Position numbers and translations under genes: made by a program
In this document: positions 18,613-28,872 of the stretch, in pieces
Layout: every line of letters begins with the position of its first letter
Position numbering within the stretch: position 1 is the stretch's first letter
The notes under the pieces: model-generated
What the model was told of the DNA's origin: nothing
The model's input: the letters and a program-made list of their open reading frames with translations, nothing else
The model's database searches: none
NCBI RefSeq assembly: GCF_002591895.1
Contig: NZ_NISX01000002.1
Location: 186,001-250,000 of the forward strand
Source of the DNA: Lacimicrobium alkaliphilum
GTDB lineage: Bacteria > Pseudomonadota > Gammaproteobacteria > Enterobacterales > Alteromonadaceae
DNA length: 64,000 bases
Direction of reading: 5' to 3'

Positions 18613-19764
18613 ATGGCAAAACATCTGTTTACCTCCGAGTCTGTATCCGAGGGGCATCCCGATAAAGTAGCAGATCAGATATCTGATGCCGTACTGGACG
18701 CCATTTTAGAACAGGATCCAAAAGCCCGGGTCGCCTGCGAGACCTTTGTCAAAACCGGCATGGTGCTGGTAGGTGGTGAAATTAACACCACCGCCTGGGT
18801 AGATATCGAACAACTGGTACGGGATACCGTACGAGACATTGGCTATACCCATTCTGACATGGGTTTCGATGCCGACTCCTGCGCGGTGCTTAATGCCATC
18901 GGCAAGCAGAGCCCGGATATTAATCAGGGGGTAGACCGCACCCGCCCGGAAGACCAGGGGGCCGGGGACCAGGGGTTGATGTTTGGTTACGCCACCAATG
19001 AGACCGATGTGCTGATGCCCGCGCCCATTACTTATGCTCACAGGCTGGTTAAACGCCAGGCCGAAGTGCGTAAAAACGGCACGCTGGACTGGCTTCGCCC
19101 CGACGCCAAGAGTCAGGTCACCTTTGCCTATGAGAATGGACAGCCGGTGAGTATCGACGCGGTAGTGCTCTCAACCCAGCATGCCGAGTCCATCAGCACC
19201 TCAGATCTGAAAGAAGCGGTGATGGAAGAAATCATCAAGCCGGTGTTGCCGGCTCAGTGGCTGAGTGCCAGTACCAAGTATTTTATTAATCCCACCGGCC
19301 GCTTTGTGATTGGTGGCCCCATGGGCGATTGTGGCCTCACCGGGCGTAAAATCATCGTCGATACATACGGCGGAATGGCCCGTCATGGCGGCGGCGCCTT
19401 TTCCGGCAAAGATCCTTCTAAGGTTGACCGCTCAGCCACCTATAGCGGGCGCTATGTGGCCAAGAATATCGTTGCAGCAGGCCTGGCGGATAAATGTGAG
19501 ATCCAGGTTTCTTATGCCATTGGCGTGGCGGAACCCACATCGATCAATATTGACACTTTCGGTACCGGCAAAGTAGATGAAGCCAGACTGATTGAGCTGG
19601 TTCGCGAGTTTTTCGATCTGCGCCCCTACGGTTTGCTGAAAATGCTCGACCTGGAACGGCCAATCTATCAGGCCACCGCTGCCTACGGCCATTTTGGTCG
19701 TGATGCGTTCCCCTGGGAAGCTACCGATAAAGCCGAAACCCTGCGCACCGCTGCGAATATTTAG
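18613..19764 (+). CDS. metK: S-adenosylmethionine synthase
   Basis: 383 residues, standard length. Makes S-adenosylmethionine from methionine and ATP (EC 2.5.1.6). Signature elements are visible: [15 protein letters not shown] at the N-terminus, [12 protein letters not shown] in the middle, and [17 protein letters not shown] towards the C-terminus. The ribosome site GAGGA precedes ATG 18613. It is divergent from tkt with a 286-base spacer carrying met boxes. A CAGAG repeat starts eight bases after the stop. Confidence 0.97.
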   Translation: MAKHLFTSESVSEGHPDKVADQISDAVLDAILEQDPKARVACETFVKTGMVLVGGEINTTAWVDIEQLVRDTVRDIGYTHSDMGFDADSCAVLNAIGKQSPDINQGVDRTRPEDQGAGDQGLMFGYATNETDVLMPAPITYAHRLVKRQAEVRKNGTLDWLRPDAKSQVTFAYENGQPVSIDAVVLSTQHAESISTSDLKEAVMEEIIKPVLPAQWLSASTKYFINPTGRFVIGGPMGDCGLTGRKIIVDTYGGMARHGGGAFSGKDPSKVDRSATYSGRYVAKNIVAAGLADKCEIQVSYAIGVAEPTSINIDTFGTGKVDEARLIELVREFFDLRPYGLLKMLDLERPIYQATAAYGHFGRDAFPWEATDKAETLRTAANI

Positions 19765-19771
19765 CAGATCG

Positions 19772-19856
19772 CACCGCAGAGCCGCAAAGAACGCGGAGAT
19801 ATTAACGGTTTAATGCCCTTTACTTCTCCGTGCCCTCAGTGTCTCTGTGGTTAATC
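19772..19856. repeat. CAGAG-family inverted repeat, copy 4
   Basis: ACCGCAGAGCCGCAAAGA at the left pairs with the right arm CAGTGTCTCTGTGGTTAA; the inner arms are AACGCGGAGA and CTTCTCCGTG. It occupies most of the gap between metK and the M48 peptidase gene. Confidence 0.8.
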
Positions 19857-19948
19857 TTGCTTTTCGTGTGATACATGGTCAAAAGCGGCTTGGCAAACCA
19901 GTCTGTGACGCGCAGAATATCGCTATTGTAACTATGCAAGGATTTGTC

Positions 19949-20746
19949 ATGGCTTTACGTTTGATCAGTGCTCTGCTTGTGGGCGCAGTGTTTTTAAGCG
20001 CCTGCACCACGTCTCCCACCGGTCGTAAGACCATCAAACTGTACTCCTCTTCTCAGCTTGCCAATATGGGACAGCAGGCTTTTGACGGCATGAAAAGTGA
20101 ACAGAAAGTCTCCTCAAAACCAGTAGAAAATCAATACGTACGCTGTATCGCCGGGCATATTGCTCAGGAGGTTTCCGACAGCGTCTTTTCCGGTGAGTGG
20201 GAAGTGGTGGTGTTTGATGAAGACCAGGTCAACGCCTTTGCGTTACCCGGTGGCAAGATCGGTGTCTATACCGGTTTACTGAATGTCGCCGAAAACCAGC
20301 ATCAACTGGCTGCAGTCATCGGCCATGAGGTGGCCCACGTGATTGCCGGACATGGCAACGAGAGGATGTCCAGCGGTACGCTGATCAATATGGGAATGGA
20401 AGCTACCAATCAGATTCTGCAAAACCAGCAGGTAGCACAGACGCCGATGATCATGTCGGCTATTGGTTTGGGTGTTCAGGTTGGTGTGCAACTGCCCTTT
20501 AGTCGTACACATGAGTCCGAAGCGGATGTCATTGGTCTTGATTTAATGTCCAGGGCAGGATTTGATCCACGACAGTCGGTTAACCTGTGGCAGAATATGG
20601 CCAAAGCGAGTGGCGGCCAGCGCCAGCCGGAGTTTCTCTCTACGCACCCGGCACCCACCAGCCGCATCGAGTTACTGAACCAGAATATGGCTTCCGCCAT
20701 GAATGCGTATCAACGCAGTACCAGCAAGCCAGATTGCCGGCCCTGA
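19949..20746 (+). CDS. M48 family metallopeptidase lipoprotein
   Basis: 266 residues. The lipoprotein signal ends FLSAC. The zinc motif HEVAH lies near residues 126-130 (VIGHEVAHVIAGHGNERMS), and the third ligand Glu is in the SRTHESEADVIGLDLMSRAG segment, the normal M48 layout. Relatives include LoiP/YcaL-type periplasmic proteases that act on outer-membrane proteins and BepA-like quality control. The start is ATG 19949 with AAGGAT seven bases upstream; the open frame extends back into repeat sequence but that part is not coding-like. No operon partner is seen. The exact client is unknown. Confidence 0.87.
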   Translation: MALRLISALLVGAVFLSACTTSPTGRKTIKLYSSSQLANMGQQAFDGMKSEQKVSSKPVENQYVRCIAGHIAQEVSDSVFSGEWEVVVFDEDQVNAFALPGGKIGVYTGLLNVAENQHQLAAVIGHEVAHVIAGHGNERMSSGTLINMGMEATNQILQNQQVAQTPMIMSAIGLGVQVGVQLPFSRTHESEADVIGLDLMSRAGFDPRQSVNLWQNMAKASGGQRQPEFLSTHPAPTSRIELLNQNMASAMNAYQRSTSKPDCRP

Positions 20747-21360
20747 TAGTAAAAAGGGCACTGATTGTGTAATGCATGTCAGTTAAACAAGTCTGGCTCT
20801 TGTAAGTTCACTTAAACGAGACATAGACCTCCTTGTCTTTTATGTCTCTCGTCCCTTCGAGCCAGTTACCTTTGTAAGGACACAAAGGTAACCTAAAAGT
20901 CCCTCGCTCAGGACAGCTTCTGATTCCGTCTCCGAAGCAGGCTTACTGAGCGCACCGGCCTTAGGTAACATCCATGTAAAACTGGCGGCCTCTGGCGAAC
21001 GTCCCTGTTCGCCAGTGCGGTAAGCCAGCTTCTGCAACGGGAAGCTGTATTCGCGGCCAAGGCGGCGAAGCCGCCTGAATACCAACCGAACGACATAATG
21101 GGTCACTTAGCGAGCGCGAAAATGTTATCTGGCAAGGCATGGCTGGATTTAGTGTGGCGTTAGGGGCGTGCTTTCTTTTGGTTACTTTTCTTTGCACGAG
21201 CAAAGACAATTTGGTCGGGAACCAAATTGGACAGCTTTAGCTGGCCTGCAAGGCATTGGGCAGGGATGCCCAATGCAAAGGTCACTGGCACACCAGGGAA
21301 GGTGTGTCATATCAGCAGGGACAGCCAGGTTATCTGCTTTAGTGGAAAGCTTGAAGGGGT
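20747..21360. repeat. Stem-loop-rich intergenic region with GGGA-loop hairpins
   Basis: This long gap has no credible gene. Perfect or near-perfect hairpins occur at 20818-20848 (GAGACATA), 20865-20892 (GTTACCTTTGT, 11 base pairs), 20992-21015 (CTGGCGAAC), 21026-21047 (CAGCTTC), 21060-21076 (AGGCGGC), 21190-21205 (CTTTGC), 21207-21229 (CAATTTGGT), 21253-21276 (GCATTGGGCA) and 21289-21306 (CACACC). Several loops read GGGA, CGGGA or AGGGA on one strand although the stems are unrelated. The GGTTACTTTTCTTTGC segment resembles hairpin repeats common in other gammaproteobacteria. Confidence 0.75.
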
Positions 21361-21396
21361 ATAAAAAATGCCAGTCAGTTTAACTGACTGGCATTA
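21361..21396 (-). terminator. Intrinsic terminator of mscS
   Basis: AATGCCAGTCAGTT pairs with AACTGACTGGCATT. On the minus strand the stem is followed by a TTTTTTAT tract. It lies 35 bases beyond the mscS stop codon. Confidence 0.85.
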
Positions 21397-21430
21397 CACT
21401 GAATTGTGCCCTTTTTTATACCCTTTGAAA

Positions 21431-22276
21431 TTACTCTGACGCTTTCTCTTCCGCTTCCTGCTCATCTTTATGCACATGCACATCCATTTGCGGGAACGGA
21501 ATGCCAATGCCTTCTTTGTCAAAGCGCAACTTAACCGCTTCGGTGAAATCAAACTTAAGCGGCCAGTAGTCGCCCGTCGCTACCCAGGGTCTGACCACAA
21601 AATTGACACTGCTGTCAGCCAGTTCAGACACAGCTACCTGAATAGCCGGCTCCTTCAACACCCGCTCATCGGCTTCGAGCATTTCCTGCAGGATCTGTTT
21701 GGCCTTGCGTAAGTCGCTGTCATAGCTGATGCCCACTACCATATCTACACGACGGGTATCCATCGCTGAATAGTTGACGATGTTATCACCATAAATAGCA
21801 CCATTTGGCACGATCACCATTTTATTGTCCGGGGTGTTAAAAATGGTGGTAAAAATACCGATATGTTTCACTGACCCGGCGGTACCGGCTGCCTCAACGT
21901 AATCTCCAGCTTTGAATGGCCGGAATACCAACAACAACACCCCTGCAGCAAAATTCTGCAGCGAGTCTTTCATCGACAGACCAATCGCCAGACCCGCCGC
22001 ACCAAATATGGCAACCATTGAAGTGGTATCGACGCCAAGTTTATCCAAAGAGGCGATGATCACAAACAGCATCAACAGGGCGTGGATGATGGACTGGATA
22101 AAACTCACCAGCATGGCGTCATATTTGGAACGGGCCATCACTCTGCCGAACAGACCGACGATGATCCCCACCACAATACGACCCACCACAAAAATAAGCA
22201 GCGCCAGCGCGATATTAATCCCCCATGGAATCAAATAGGTATCAATCATCTCGGCCATTCTTTCTGTTTCGAACAT
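21431..22276 (-). CDS. mscS: Small-conductance mechanosensitive channel
   Basis: 281 residues. Three N-terminal transmembrane segments end in the pore helix region AIFGAAGLAIGLSMKDSLQN, followed by the beta domain (FKAGDYVEAAGTAGSVKHIG) and a C-terminal alpha/beta domain. Length and layout match E. coli-type MscS. It opens under membrane tension to release osmolytes. ATG 22276 is preceded by GGGAGTG. It is a single-gene unit with its own terminator, divergent from tamA. The C-terminus is acidic (DEQEAEEKASE). Confidence 0.93.
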   Translation of the reverse strand: MFETERMAEMIDTYLIPWGINIALALLIFVVGRIVVGIIVGLFGRVMARSKYDAMLVSFIQSIIHALLMLFVIIASLDKLGVDTTSMVAIFGAAGLAIGLSMKDSLQNFAAGVLLLVFRPFKAGDYVEAAGTAGSVKHIGIFTTIFNTPDNKMVIVPNGAIYGDNIVNYSAMDTRRVDMVVGISYDSDLRKAKQILQEMLEADERVLKEPAIQVAVSELADSSVNFVVRPWVATGDYWPLKFDFTEAVKLRFDKEGIGIPFPQMDVHVHKDEQEAEEKASE

Positions 22277-22432
22277 GTATTCACTCCCGATTAAAAAACA
22301 AAACAGCTAAAGCATAATAGAAGCCCCTGCACCTGAGCCAGTGTTTTCTCAGTCCGCACTGGTACAAGGGAGGAAATACTTGCTAGTATTCGCATTATTA
22401 CTGGCATTTCCAAAACGGACGAAAGCACTACG

Positions 22433-24208
22433 TTGATCACTTTTCCCCCGAAAAATCCTACCCGCCGGAACAAAATACCATGTTGGCTGAACCTGTTATT
22501 TTTAATGCTTTTAATGCCTGCCATCTCGTTCGCCGAAGAGGCCATAACCATTGATTTCAAGGGCGTCGATGATCAACAAAAGCAGAATATTCTTGCTCAT
22601 CTCGGGTCACTGCCCTCAGAGCCGGGGCAAGTCAACAGATTTCTCGCTAATGTACCCAAACGCAGTGAACAGGCGATGATTGCCCTTGGCTACAACAATG
22701 CCATTATTGAAATGCAACTAAACCGTGAAGCCAGCCCTGTGCAGGCAACACTGGTGGTCACACCCGGTTCGCCCACGCTGATCACAGAGCTGAACCTGAA
22801 GATAAGTGGCAAGGGCTCTGAAGATCAGGGCTTTGAGGAGATATTGCAGCGTATCAGCAATAATCAGGGCCAAGTGCTGAACCACGGCCAATATGAAAGC
22901 TGGAAGAGCGACATCCACAACTATGCCCGTAACCAGGGCTATCTCGATGGCGAGTGGGTTGAGCGTCAGCTGCTTGTGAACAAGGGGCAGAACCAGGCCA
23001 GCATTTCGCTGCACTATGACTCTGGTATCAGATACCGATTGGGCAAGATTACATTTACCGGTTCTTCTCTGTCACCAGAGATACTCGAACGATTATCGCC
23101 GTTACACGAGGATGATTTCTACCAGATATCACAACTGAGTAAACTGGAGTCGGCTTTGCGTCAATCGGGTTACTTCGGTGAAATTCGGGTCATCCCGCAG
23201 ATTGCCAGGGCAGAAGATCAACGCGTGCCGATTCAGGTCAAGCTCAGTGATGCAAGCCAGCATAGTTTTCAGGTAGGCGTTGGTTATGTAACCGATACCG
23301 GTGCAAGGGCACAATTTAACTGGCAGACCCCCAGGGTAAACCGCCACGGGCATAGCCAACAGACTACAATTCGCTATTCCACGGTCAATCCGTATCTGAA
23401 TTTCCTCTATCAGATACCGGGCGAAGACCCGAACAACCAACACTATCAGTTACGCCTAGGGCTTGAGCAGAACGATTTTGGCGATTTGACCAGCACCCTT
23501 CAGCATGGCGCCGTCATCAGGCAGGATATCAAGGGGCGCTGGATATTCAGAACTCAGTTACGCTGGTTGTCTGAACAATGGTCACTGGAGGGTATTGATT
23601 ACGATGGCAACTATCTGCTCCCTGGTATAGCCCTGTCACGAACCCGCAGACAGGGATCGGTAAGGGATCCGTCCTCCGGCTTTTTGCAAAGCTATGAACT
23701 CGAAGCCACCGATGATGCTCTGGGTTCCGGAGGCCGTTTGTTCAGAGCAACGGCGTTCTGGAAATGGCTGGATAGCTGGAACAATCACAGACTGGTGTTA
23801 CGCGGTCACCTCGGTGCCAATATCACCGGCACTGATAGCGTTGAAGATCTGGCCCCCTCACTGCGTTTTTTCGCCGGCGGTGACCAGAGTATCCGGGGCT
23901 TCGCGTATAACAGCCTGGGTCCGAGCATCACCGTAGATACCGCCGAAGGCCAGGATGAGATAGTGGTAGGCGGTAAATTACTCGCCGTGGCCTCAGCAGA
24001 ATATCAGTACTACCTTAATGACAGCTGGCGCCTGGCCCTGTTTACTGACGCCGGAAACGCGTTTAATCGTGGCAATTTTACGCTGAAGCAGTCTGTAGGA
24101 ACCGGACTGCACTGGCTTTCACCTGTCGGTGCGATTCGCGTGGAGGTGGCCTATGGATTCGACGAGGATAAACCACGATTGCATATCAGCATGGGGGCAG
24201 AACTCTGA
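22433..24208 (+). CDS. tamA: Translocation and assembly module subunit TamA
   Basis: 591 residues. A signal peptide (LLMPAISFAEE) leads into three POTRA domains (about 35-265), then an Omp85 beta-barrel with the lid-lock-type motif GGDQSIRGFAYNSLGP and C-terminal HISMGAEL. TamA works with TamB in outer-membrane lipid transport and autotransporter or barrel assembly. The only start that keeps the full signal peptide is TTG 22433; later ATGs fall within the hydrophobic core. The stop overlaps the tamB start by one base (TGATG), so the pair is coupled. Confidence 0.92.
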   Translation: MITFPPKNPTRRNKIPCWLNLLFLMLLMPAISFAEEAITIDFKGVDDQQKQNILAHLGSLPSEPGQVNRFLANVPKRSEQAMIALGYNNAIIEMQLNREASPVQATLVVTPGSPTLITELNLKISGKGSEDQGFEEILQRISNNQGQVLNHGQYESWKSDIHNYARNQGYLDGEWVERQLLVNKGQNQASISLHYDSGIRYRLGKITFTGSSLSPEILERLSPLHEDDFYQISQLSKLESALRQSGYFGEIRVIPQIARAEDQRVPIQVKLSDASQHSFQVGVGYVTDTGARAQFNWQTPRVNRHGHSQQTTIRYSTVNPYLNFLYQIPGEDPNNQHYQLRLGLEQNDFGDLTSTLQHGAVIRQDIKGRWIFRTQLRWLSEQWSLEGIDYDGNYLLPGIALSRTRRQGSVRDPSSGFLQSYELEATDDALGSGGRLFRATAFWKWLDSWNNHRLVLRGHLGANITGTDSVEDLAPSLRFFAGGDQSIRGFAYNSLGPSITVDTAEGQDEIVVGGKLLAVASAEYQYYLNDSWRLALFTDAGNAFNRGNFTLKQSVGTGLHWLSPVGAIRVEVAYGFDEDKPRLHISMGAEL

Positions 24209-27200
24209 TGGCATTGAAGAGTAACGCTAAACGCCTGCTACGCTGGACCCTGATGATACTGGCAGCAATATTCCTGTTGGTTGTGTTAGCAGTTTATTGG
24301 GCTGGCGCAACAAACAGTGGTAGTCAGTGGTTACTTCAACAGGCAAAGCAACAACTGCCGACACTGCACTATAAAAATGTCTCAGGCAGCCTGTTAAGTG
24401 GGCTCACTATTAGCGGGCTCAGATATAAAGACAACAGCCTTGAGTTATCTGCCGCGCAACTTAACATGAATATCTCTGCACGGGCACTGCTGCTTCCCAG
24501 AATTGAGTTTCAGGCCCTTGGCGCCAGGCAGATTAAAATAACACTGGCATCAGAAACGCCGGTTCCTGATAACGATTCATCAACAGCATTTACCGGAACA
24601 CAGCAGATCGAATTACCGGACTGGCTGCCGCCAGTTCGCCTCGCGCGACTGCATCTGGAAGACTTCAGCCTGCATAGCGCTGATACCACCCTTAGCTGGA
24701 AAATGCTAGAAACTGCTGCCCGGCTTGAAAAGCAACGTTTTACCTTATCAGGGCTGCGTTTGTCTGACCTGCACGTAATACTCCCGACCAGTACTGAAGC
24801 GCCAGAGAGCGATACCTGGCCTCTTGCCTCCTTGCCGCACATGGTTGCGCCGGTAAATACCAGAGTCGAGGATTTGCAGCTCAACAACACGCTGATAGAA
24901 CAAGGGAGCAATAAAAATGCGATCCCACAACTGAGACTCCAACTGAGCTGGCTTGACGACAAGCTGAGTATCAGCGAACTGATTGTTCAGGTGACAGACA
25001 TGGCCTCAATATCGCTGCAGAGCAAGGCAACGCTGAAACATCCCTATCCGCTGAATCTGACCGGCAATGTTACACCGGCTGAGGATCTGATGCCTTCCCA
25101 ACTGGAACCGGGTAACTGGAAGGTCAACCTAAGCGGTGATTTAAATCAGCTTCATGCCTCACTGATTGAGGATAAGTTATTGTCCCTGACAGCCAAAGCC
25201 AATGTCACTGATCAGCGATTACCCTTTGTCATTGACTGGACATTGCGACCTGGCAAGCTTCAGGCTCTTATACCCCACCCCGAGCAGGCGAACCTGACCC
25301 TCTCTGATGCACAGGGGCGTGTTGAGGGAGATATGCAGCAACAGAATTTATCCGCCAGGCTTGGCTTTTCAGGCCTGGGCTTTGGGGAAACCCAAAATGC
25401 CCGCCTGTTGCTCAACGCCAGCCACACAAAGGGTAATATTCAGATAACAGACCTGAAATTTACCGATGAAGGCACGGATTCCGCGCTGACACTCAGGGGG
25501 AATATCGGTTACAGCGAGCAGCTGACAGCCCGGCTTAACGGTGAAATAAAACACCTCGCCCTGAATACACCGCTACTGCCCTACAGTGGTGAAATCAAAG
25601 GCCAGTTTGCTGTTGAAGGTACAATGCGGGATAACCACTGGCAAGGGGATGTTCAGACACTGGAGCTCTCCGGTACGCTTGCCGATACGCCCTTATCCTT
25701 ATCCGCTAAGGGGCGAATCGAACAGGCTCCGGATCTACCCATTGTTCGCAATCTTCAGCTCAGCGCACTGGCCTTAGGTAGCCGGGTGGAAATATCCGGA
25801 CAGATTGATAATCAGCTGGCATTACAGGGGCAATGGCAAAGTAACGACCTGAGCCTGTTGCTGAATCAGCTTGAAGGTCAGGCAGAGTCGACCTTTACCC
25901 TCAGTGGTAAGCGCAGCAGTCCCAGGGTTGAAATAGAAGGGAGCTTTAAACGCCTGCAATATGCCCAATACCAGGCAACAGACACACGCTTTAGTGGCGA
26001 CTATCAGCATGGAGAAAATGCTGAGTTAAACGCGCAGATAGTAGCCCCGACGATTAATATTGATTCACAGCAACTGTTACATGCCAGTCTTTCACTGTCA
26101 GGCACTGAAGCACAACATCAATTGCAGCTAAACATTGATGGAGATATACAGGCACATATCGCGCTGACAGGGCAAGCTGACTTGCAGCAACAGCAGTGGA
26201 TGGGACAGTTAAAACAACTGGAACTCAAAGCTTTGCAGGAACACTGGCAGCTGCAACAAGAAACCAGCCTGACGTTCGGGCAGCAGGTACTGACCGTTGA
26301 CGCCCATTGTTATCAGGGAAAATACAGCCAGCTTTGCCTGAAACAAGCGTTGACGTTGCCCGACACAAAACACATCGGTATCAGCGCAGATATCGATTAT
26401 GGCCAGTGGGCCAATCAGACAAAAGGCAATCAACGTCTGTCGGGCAAAGCCAGCCTGGACGGTACTGTCAATTTTCCCGAACAGGGTCTGCCGCAACTGG
26501 ATATTTCCCTCAAAAGTACCCAGGGTAGCCTGAAATACCTGACAGAGCTGGAGCAGGTAACCTTACTCGACTGGCAACAGGGCAACTTTACGCTGCAGTC
26601 GGAACAGCAGCAGGTAAGCCTCAGCGGCGCTTTAGTCAAAGCTGACCGTCAGCCGTTGCTGGATATCCGGTTAAAAGTGGATGATATCAGTAACAGGACC
26701 CTCTCCGGCAATATGCAACTGACTCCTGTACCATTGCAGAGCTTTATCACTCTGGTGCCCGGGCTCAGTGAACTGACCGGCACACTGGCCGCCAATATCA
26801 GCCTCAGCGGCAATCTGCAGCAGCCCAGACTGGATGGCCACCTGAATGTCAACAACATGGACTTGAAACTGACTTCCAGTCAGACACAAATCCGCGCGCT
26901 GAATATGCTGACCCGGTTTAACGGTACGGCACTGGATTTTAACGGTGACTTTAGCATGGGCGATGGCAGTGCCAGTTTTAGCGGCAAAAGCCACTGGGAC
27001 CCGGCCAAACCGGACTGGCAAGATGCCTTGCAGCTGGAGGCCAGTCTTAAAGGCAATGGATTGCAGATACTGGCGATGCCCGAGCTGCAGGCTCAGGTCA
27101 GCCCGGATATAAACCTCAGCTTTGACAATACCCTTGCTCTTTCAGGCCGCGTTGCTATCGACAGTGGCACCTTAACTCTGACCACCCTGCCCTCTTCAGC

Positions 27201-27987
27201 AACCGCAGTGTCAGAGGATATGCAGTTGGCCGGGGAGCAGGCTAAACAAAAACAGACGTCGCTGTGCTGCGATATCGATTTGGATGTAGAGATGGTCAGG
27301 CCTGTTGCCGTCAGCGGGTTTGGTTTCAAGGGTCAGATTGGTGGTGCCCTTCAGGCTCGCCAGAGTGTTTCAGAAGACCTTCAGCTTTTCGGCAATCTTA
27401 ATGTGGCCCAGGGTACCTATAAAGCGTACGGGCAAAACCTGCAAGTAAAAAGTGGTCGTCTGCAGTTTGTCGGCCCAATCGACAACCCGGTGGTACAACT
27501 ACGCGCTATCCGCCCACTGCGCGGCACCAATGTGGAAGCGGGTATTCAGGCGAGCGGTCCGGCAAGCAATATCGTTTTAGAGTTGTTCTCAGATCCCGCT
27601 ATGGAGCAAAGCGCTATTCTTTCCTATATTCTGCGTGGTCGTCCGCCCGGGGCTGATAGCGGAGACAGCAGTTCAATGGCACTGGTAATGGCTGCCAATC
27701 AGGGTATTGATTTAACCAGCTCCAGTGGCCTGACGGAGGCACTGAATGAGATCCCCTTGCTCAGCGATATTACCCTGGACACCGAAACAGATGCCGTCAG
27801 TGGTGACAGTCTGGCAACAGTCAGTGGTTATATTGGAGAACGCATTTATCTTAAATACGGTGTCGGCATCATTGAACCGGTCAATCAGGTTACCGTACGC
27901 TTCTATCTAATGAATCAGCTCTGGCTGGAGGCGGTCAGTAGTCTCGAACGCTCGATGGACCTGTATTACAGCTTTGAGGTGGAGTAA
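24208..27987 (+). CDS. tamB: Translocation and assembly module protein TamB
   Basis: 1259 residues, normal for the family. One N-terminal transmembrane helix (LMILAAIFLLVVLAVYWAG) anchors it in the inner membrane. A long repetitive beta-rich region forms the predicted periplasm-spanning hydrophobic groove of AsmA-like lipid transfer proteins. The C-terminal TamB domain has ILRGRPPG and ends SLERSMDLYYSFEVE. It bridges to TamA and is implicated in anterograde phospholipid transport. Translation is coupled to tamA. Composition is uniform and no break is seen. Confidence 0.93.
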   Translation: MALKSNAKRLLRWTLMILAAIFLLVVLAVYWAGATNSGSQWLLQQAKQQLPTLHYKNVSGSLLSGLTISGLRYKDNSLELSAAQLNMNISARALLLPRIEFQALGARQIKITLASETPVPDNDSSTAFTGTQQIELPDWLPPVRLARLHLEDFSLHSADTTLSWKMLETAARLEKQRFTLSGLRLSDLHVILPTSTEAPESDTWPLASLPHMVAPVNTRVEDLQLNNTLIEQGSNKNAIPQLRLQLSWLDDKLSISELIVQVTDMASISLQSKATLKHPYPLNLTGNVTPAEDLMPSQLEPGNWKVNLSGDLNQLHASLIEDKLLSLTAKANVTDQRLPFVIDWTLRPGKLQALIPHPEQANLTLSDAQGRVEGDMQQQNLSARLGFSGLGFGETQNARLLLNASHTKGNIQITDLKFTDEGTDSALTLRGNIGYSEQLTARLNGEIKHLALNTPLLPYSGEIKGQFAVEGTMRDNHWQGDVQTLELSGTLADTPLSLSAKGRIEQAPDLPIVRNLQLSALALGSRVEISGQIDNQLALQGQWQSNDLSLLLNQLEGQAESTFTLSGKRSSPRVEIEGSFKRLQYAQYQATDTRFSGDYQHGENAELNAQIVAPTINIDSQQLLHASLSLSGTEAQHQLQLNIDGDIQAHIALTGQADLQQQQWMGQLKQLELKALQEHWQLQQETSLTFGQQVLTVDAHCYQGKYSQLCLKQALTLPDTKHIGISADIDYGQWANQTKGNQRLSGKASLDGTVNFPEQGLPQLDISLKSTQGSLKYLTELEQVTLLDWQQGNFTLQSEQQQVSLSGALVKADRQPLLDIRLKVDDISNRTLSGNMQLTPVPLQSFITLVPGLSELTGTLAANISLSGNLQQPRLDGHLNVNNMDLKLTSSQTQIRALNMLTRFNGTALDFNGDFSMGDGSASFSGKSHWDPAKPDWQDALQLEASLKGNGLQILAMPELQAQVSPDINLSFDNTLALSGRVAIDSGTLTLTTLPSSATAVSEDMQLAGEQAKQKQTSLCCDIDLDVEMVRPVAVSGFGFKGQIGGALQARQSVSEDLQLFGNLNVAQGTYKAYGQNLQVKSGRLQFVGPIDNPVVQLRAIRPLRGTNVEAGIQASGPASNIVLELFSDPAMEQSAILSYILRGRPPGADSGDSSSMALVMAANQGIDLTSSSGLTEALNEIPLLSDITLDTETDAVSGDSLATVSGYIGERIYLKYGVGIIEPVNQVTVRFYLMNQLWLEAVSSLERSMDLYYSFEVE

Positions 27988-28135
27988 CACCTTATTGGAG
28001 ATTGGCAGGTCGTCATCTACACAGCAGACCCGGCTTGCCATGTGAACCTAACGACTTCATCAGGATCACTGATAGCCTTCTGATTTTGTTTACCTTAAAC
28101 TTGCTCATTGGTTCATCCAGCCCGATTAAGTCGTC

Positions 28136-28864
28136 ATGCGTATACCCAGAATCTTTCACTCCGCCCCCCTTGCTGTTGATACTGAAGTGGAGCTGACTGC
28201 CGATGCCATTAACCATATTGCCAATGTACTGCGTCTCAGACCGGACAATCCTGTGGTACTGTTTAATGGTGATGGCAATGAATACCCCGCTACTTTGCAA
28301 CGGGTAGAAAAGCGCAAAGTCGTGGCCAGTATTGATGCCAAACTGGGCGTCAGCTGTGAATCCCCGTTGCCCATCCATCTTGGTCAGGGGATATCCAAGG
28401 GAGATCGCATGGAGCTGGTACTGCAAAAATCAGTGGAACTCGGCGTTACACAGATCACGCCACTGCTGACTGAGCGCTGTGTGGTCAAAATTGATCAGCA
28501 ACGCTGGCAGAAAAAGCACCATCAATGGCAGAAAGTCATTATTGGTGCCTGTGAGCAATGTGGGCGTAACACCTTACCGACACTGCATCCGGTCACGACG
28601 TTCAGTGATTGGGTGCGCCAATCCACCAATGCCCTGCGGCTGACCCTCGATCCCGGTGCAGATAAACTTTTCAGGGATCTCAGTCCGAATCAGCACGGCT
28701 TTCGCTTACTCATTGGGCCAGAAGGCGGCCTCAGCAAGCAGGAAGTCTATCAGACTGAGGAACAAGGCTTTACTCCAGCATTACTTGGGCCAAGAGTATT
28801 GCGCACAGAAACCGCCGCTATTGCAGCTATTACAAGCCTGCAAAGCCGCTTTGGTGATCTGTAG
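28136..28864 (+). CDS. rsmE: 16S rRNA (uracil(1498)-N3)-methyltransferase
   Basis: 242 residues. An N-terminal PUA-like domain (RIFHSAPL...HIANVLRLR) precedes a SPOUT methyltransferase domain with the knot motif LLIGPEGGLSKQEV and LGPRVLRTETAAIAAI. It methylates U1498 of 16S rRNA (EC 2.1.1.193). Many relatives carry gshB directly downstream; here a block of four other genes separates them. The start ATG 28136 has only a weak ribosome site, and the 148 bases after tamB contain no other feature. It is convergent with the response regulator. Confidence 0.94.
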   Translation: MRIPRIFHSAPLAVDTEVELTADAINHIANVLRLRPDNPVVLFNGDGNEYPATLQRVEKRKVVASIDAKLGVSCESPLPIHLGQGISKGDRMELVLQKSVELGVTQITPLLTERCVVKIDQQRWQKKHHQWQKVIIGACEQCGRNTLPTLHPVTTFSDWVRQSTNALRLTLDPGADKLFRDLSPNQHGFRLLIGPEGGLSKQEVYQTEEQGFTPALLGPRVLRTETAAIAAITSLQSRFGDL

Positions 28865-28872
28865 CACAGCAA

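Noticed and set aside
20818-21306. Possible CRISPR array
   Set aside because: The palindromic units have different sequences and irregular spacing; there are no identical direct repeats and no cas genes.
20840-21383. Several overlapping short open frames between the M48 peptidase and mscS
   Set aside because: They run through the hairpin array in different frames and encode Arg/Ser-rich nonsense without starts of quality.
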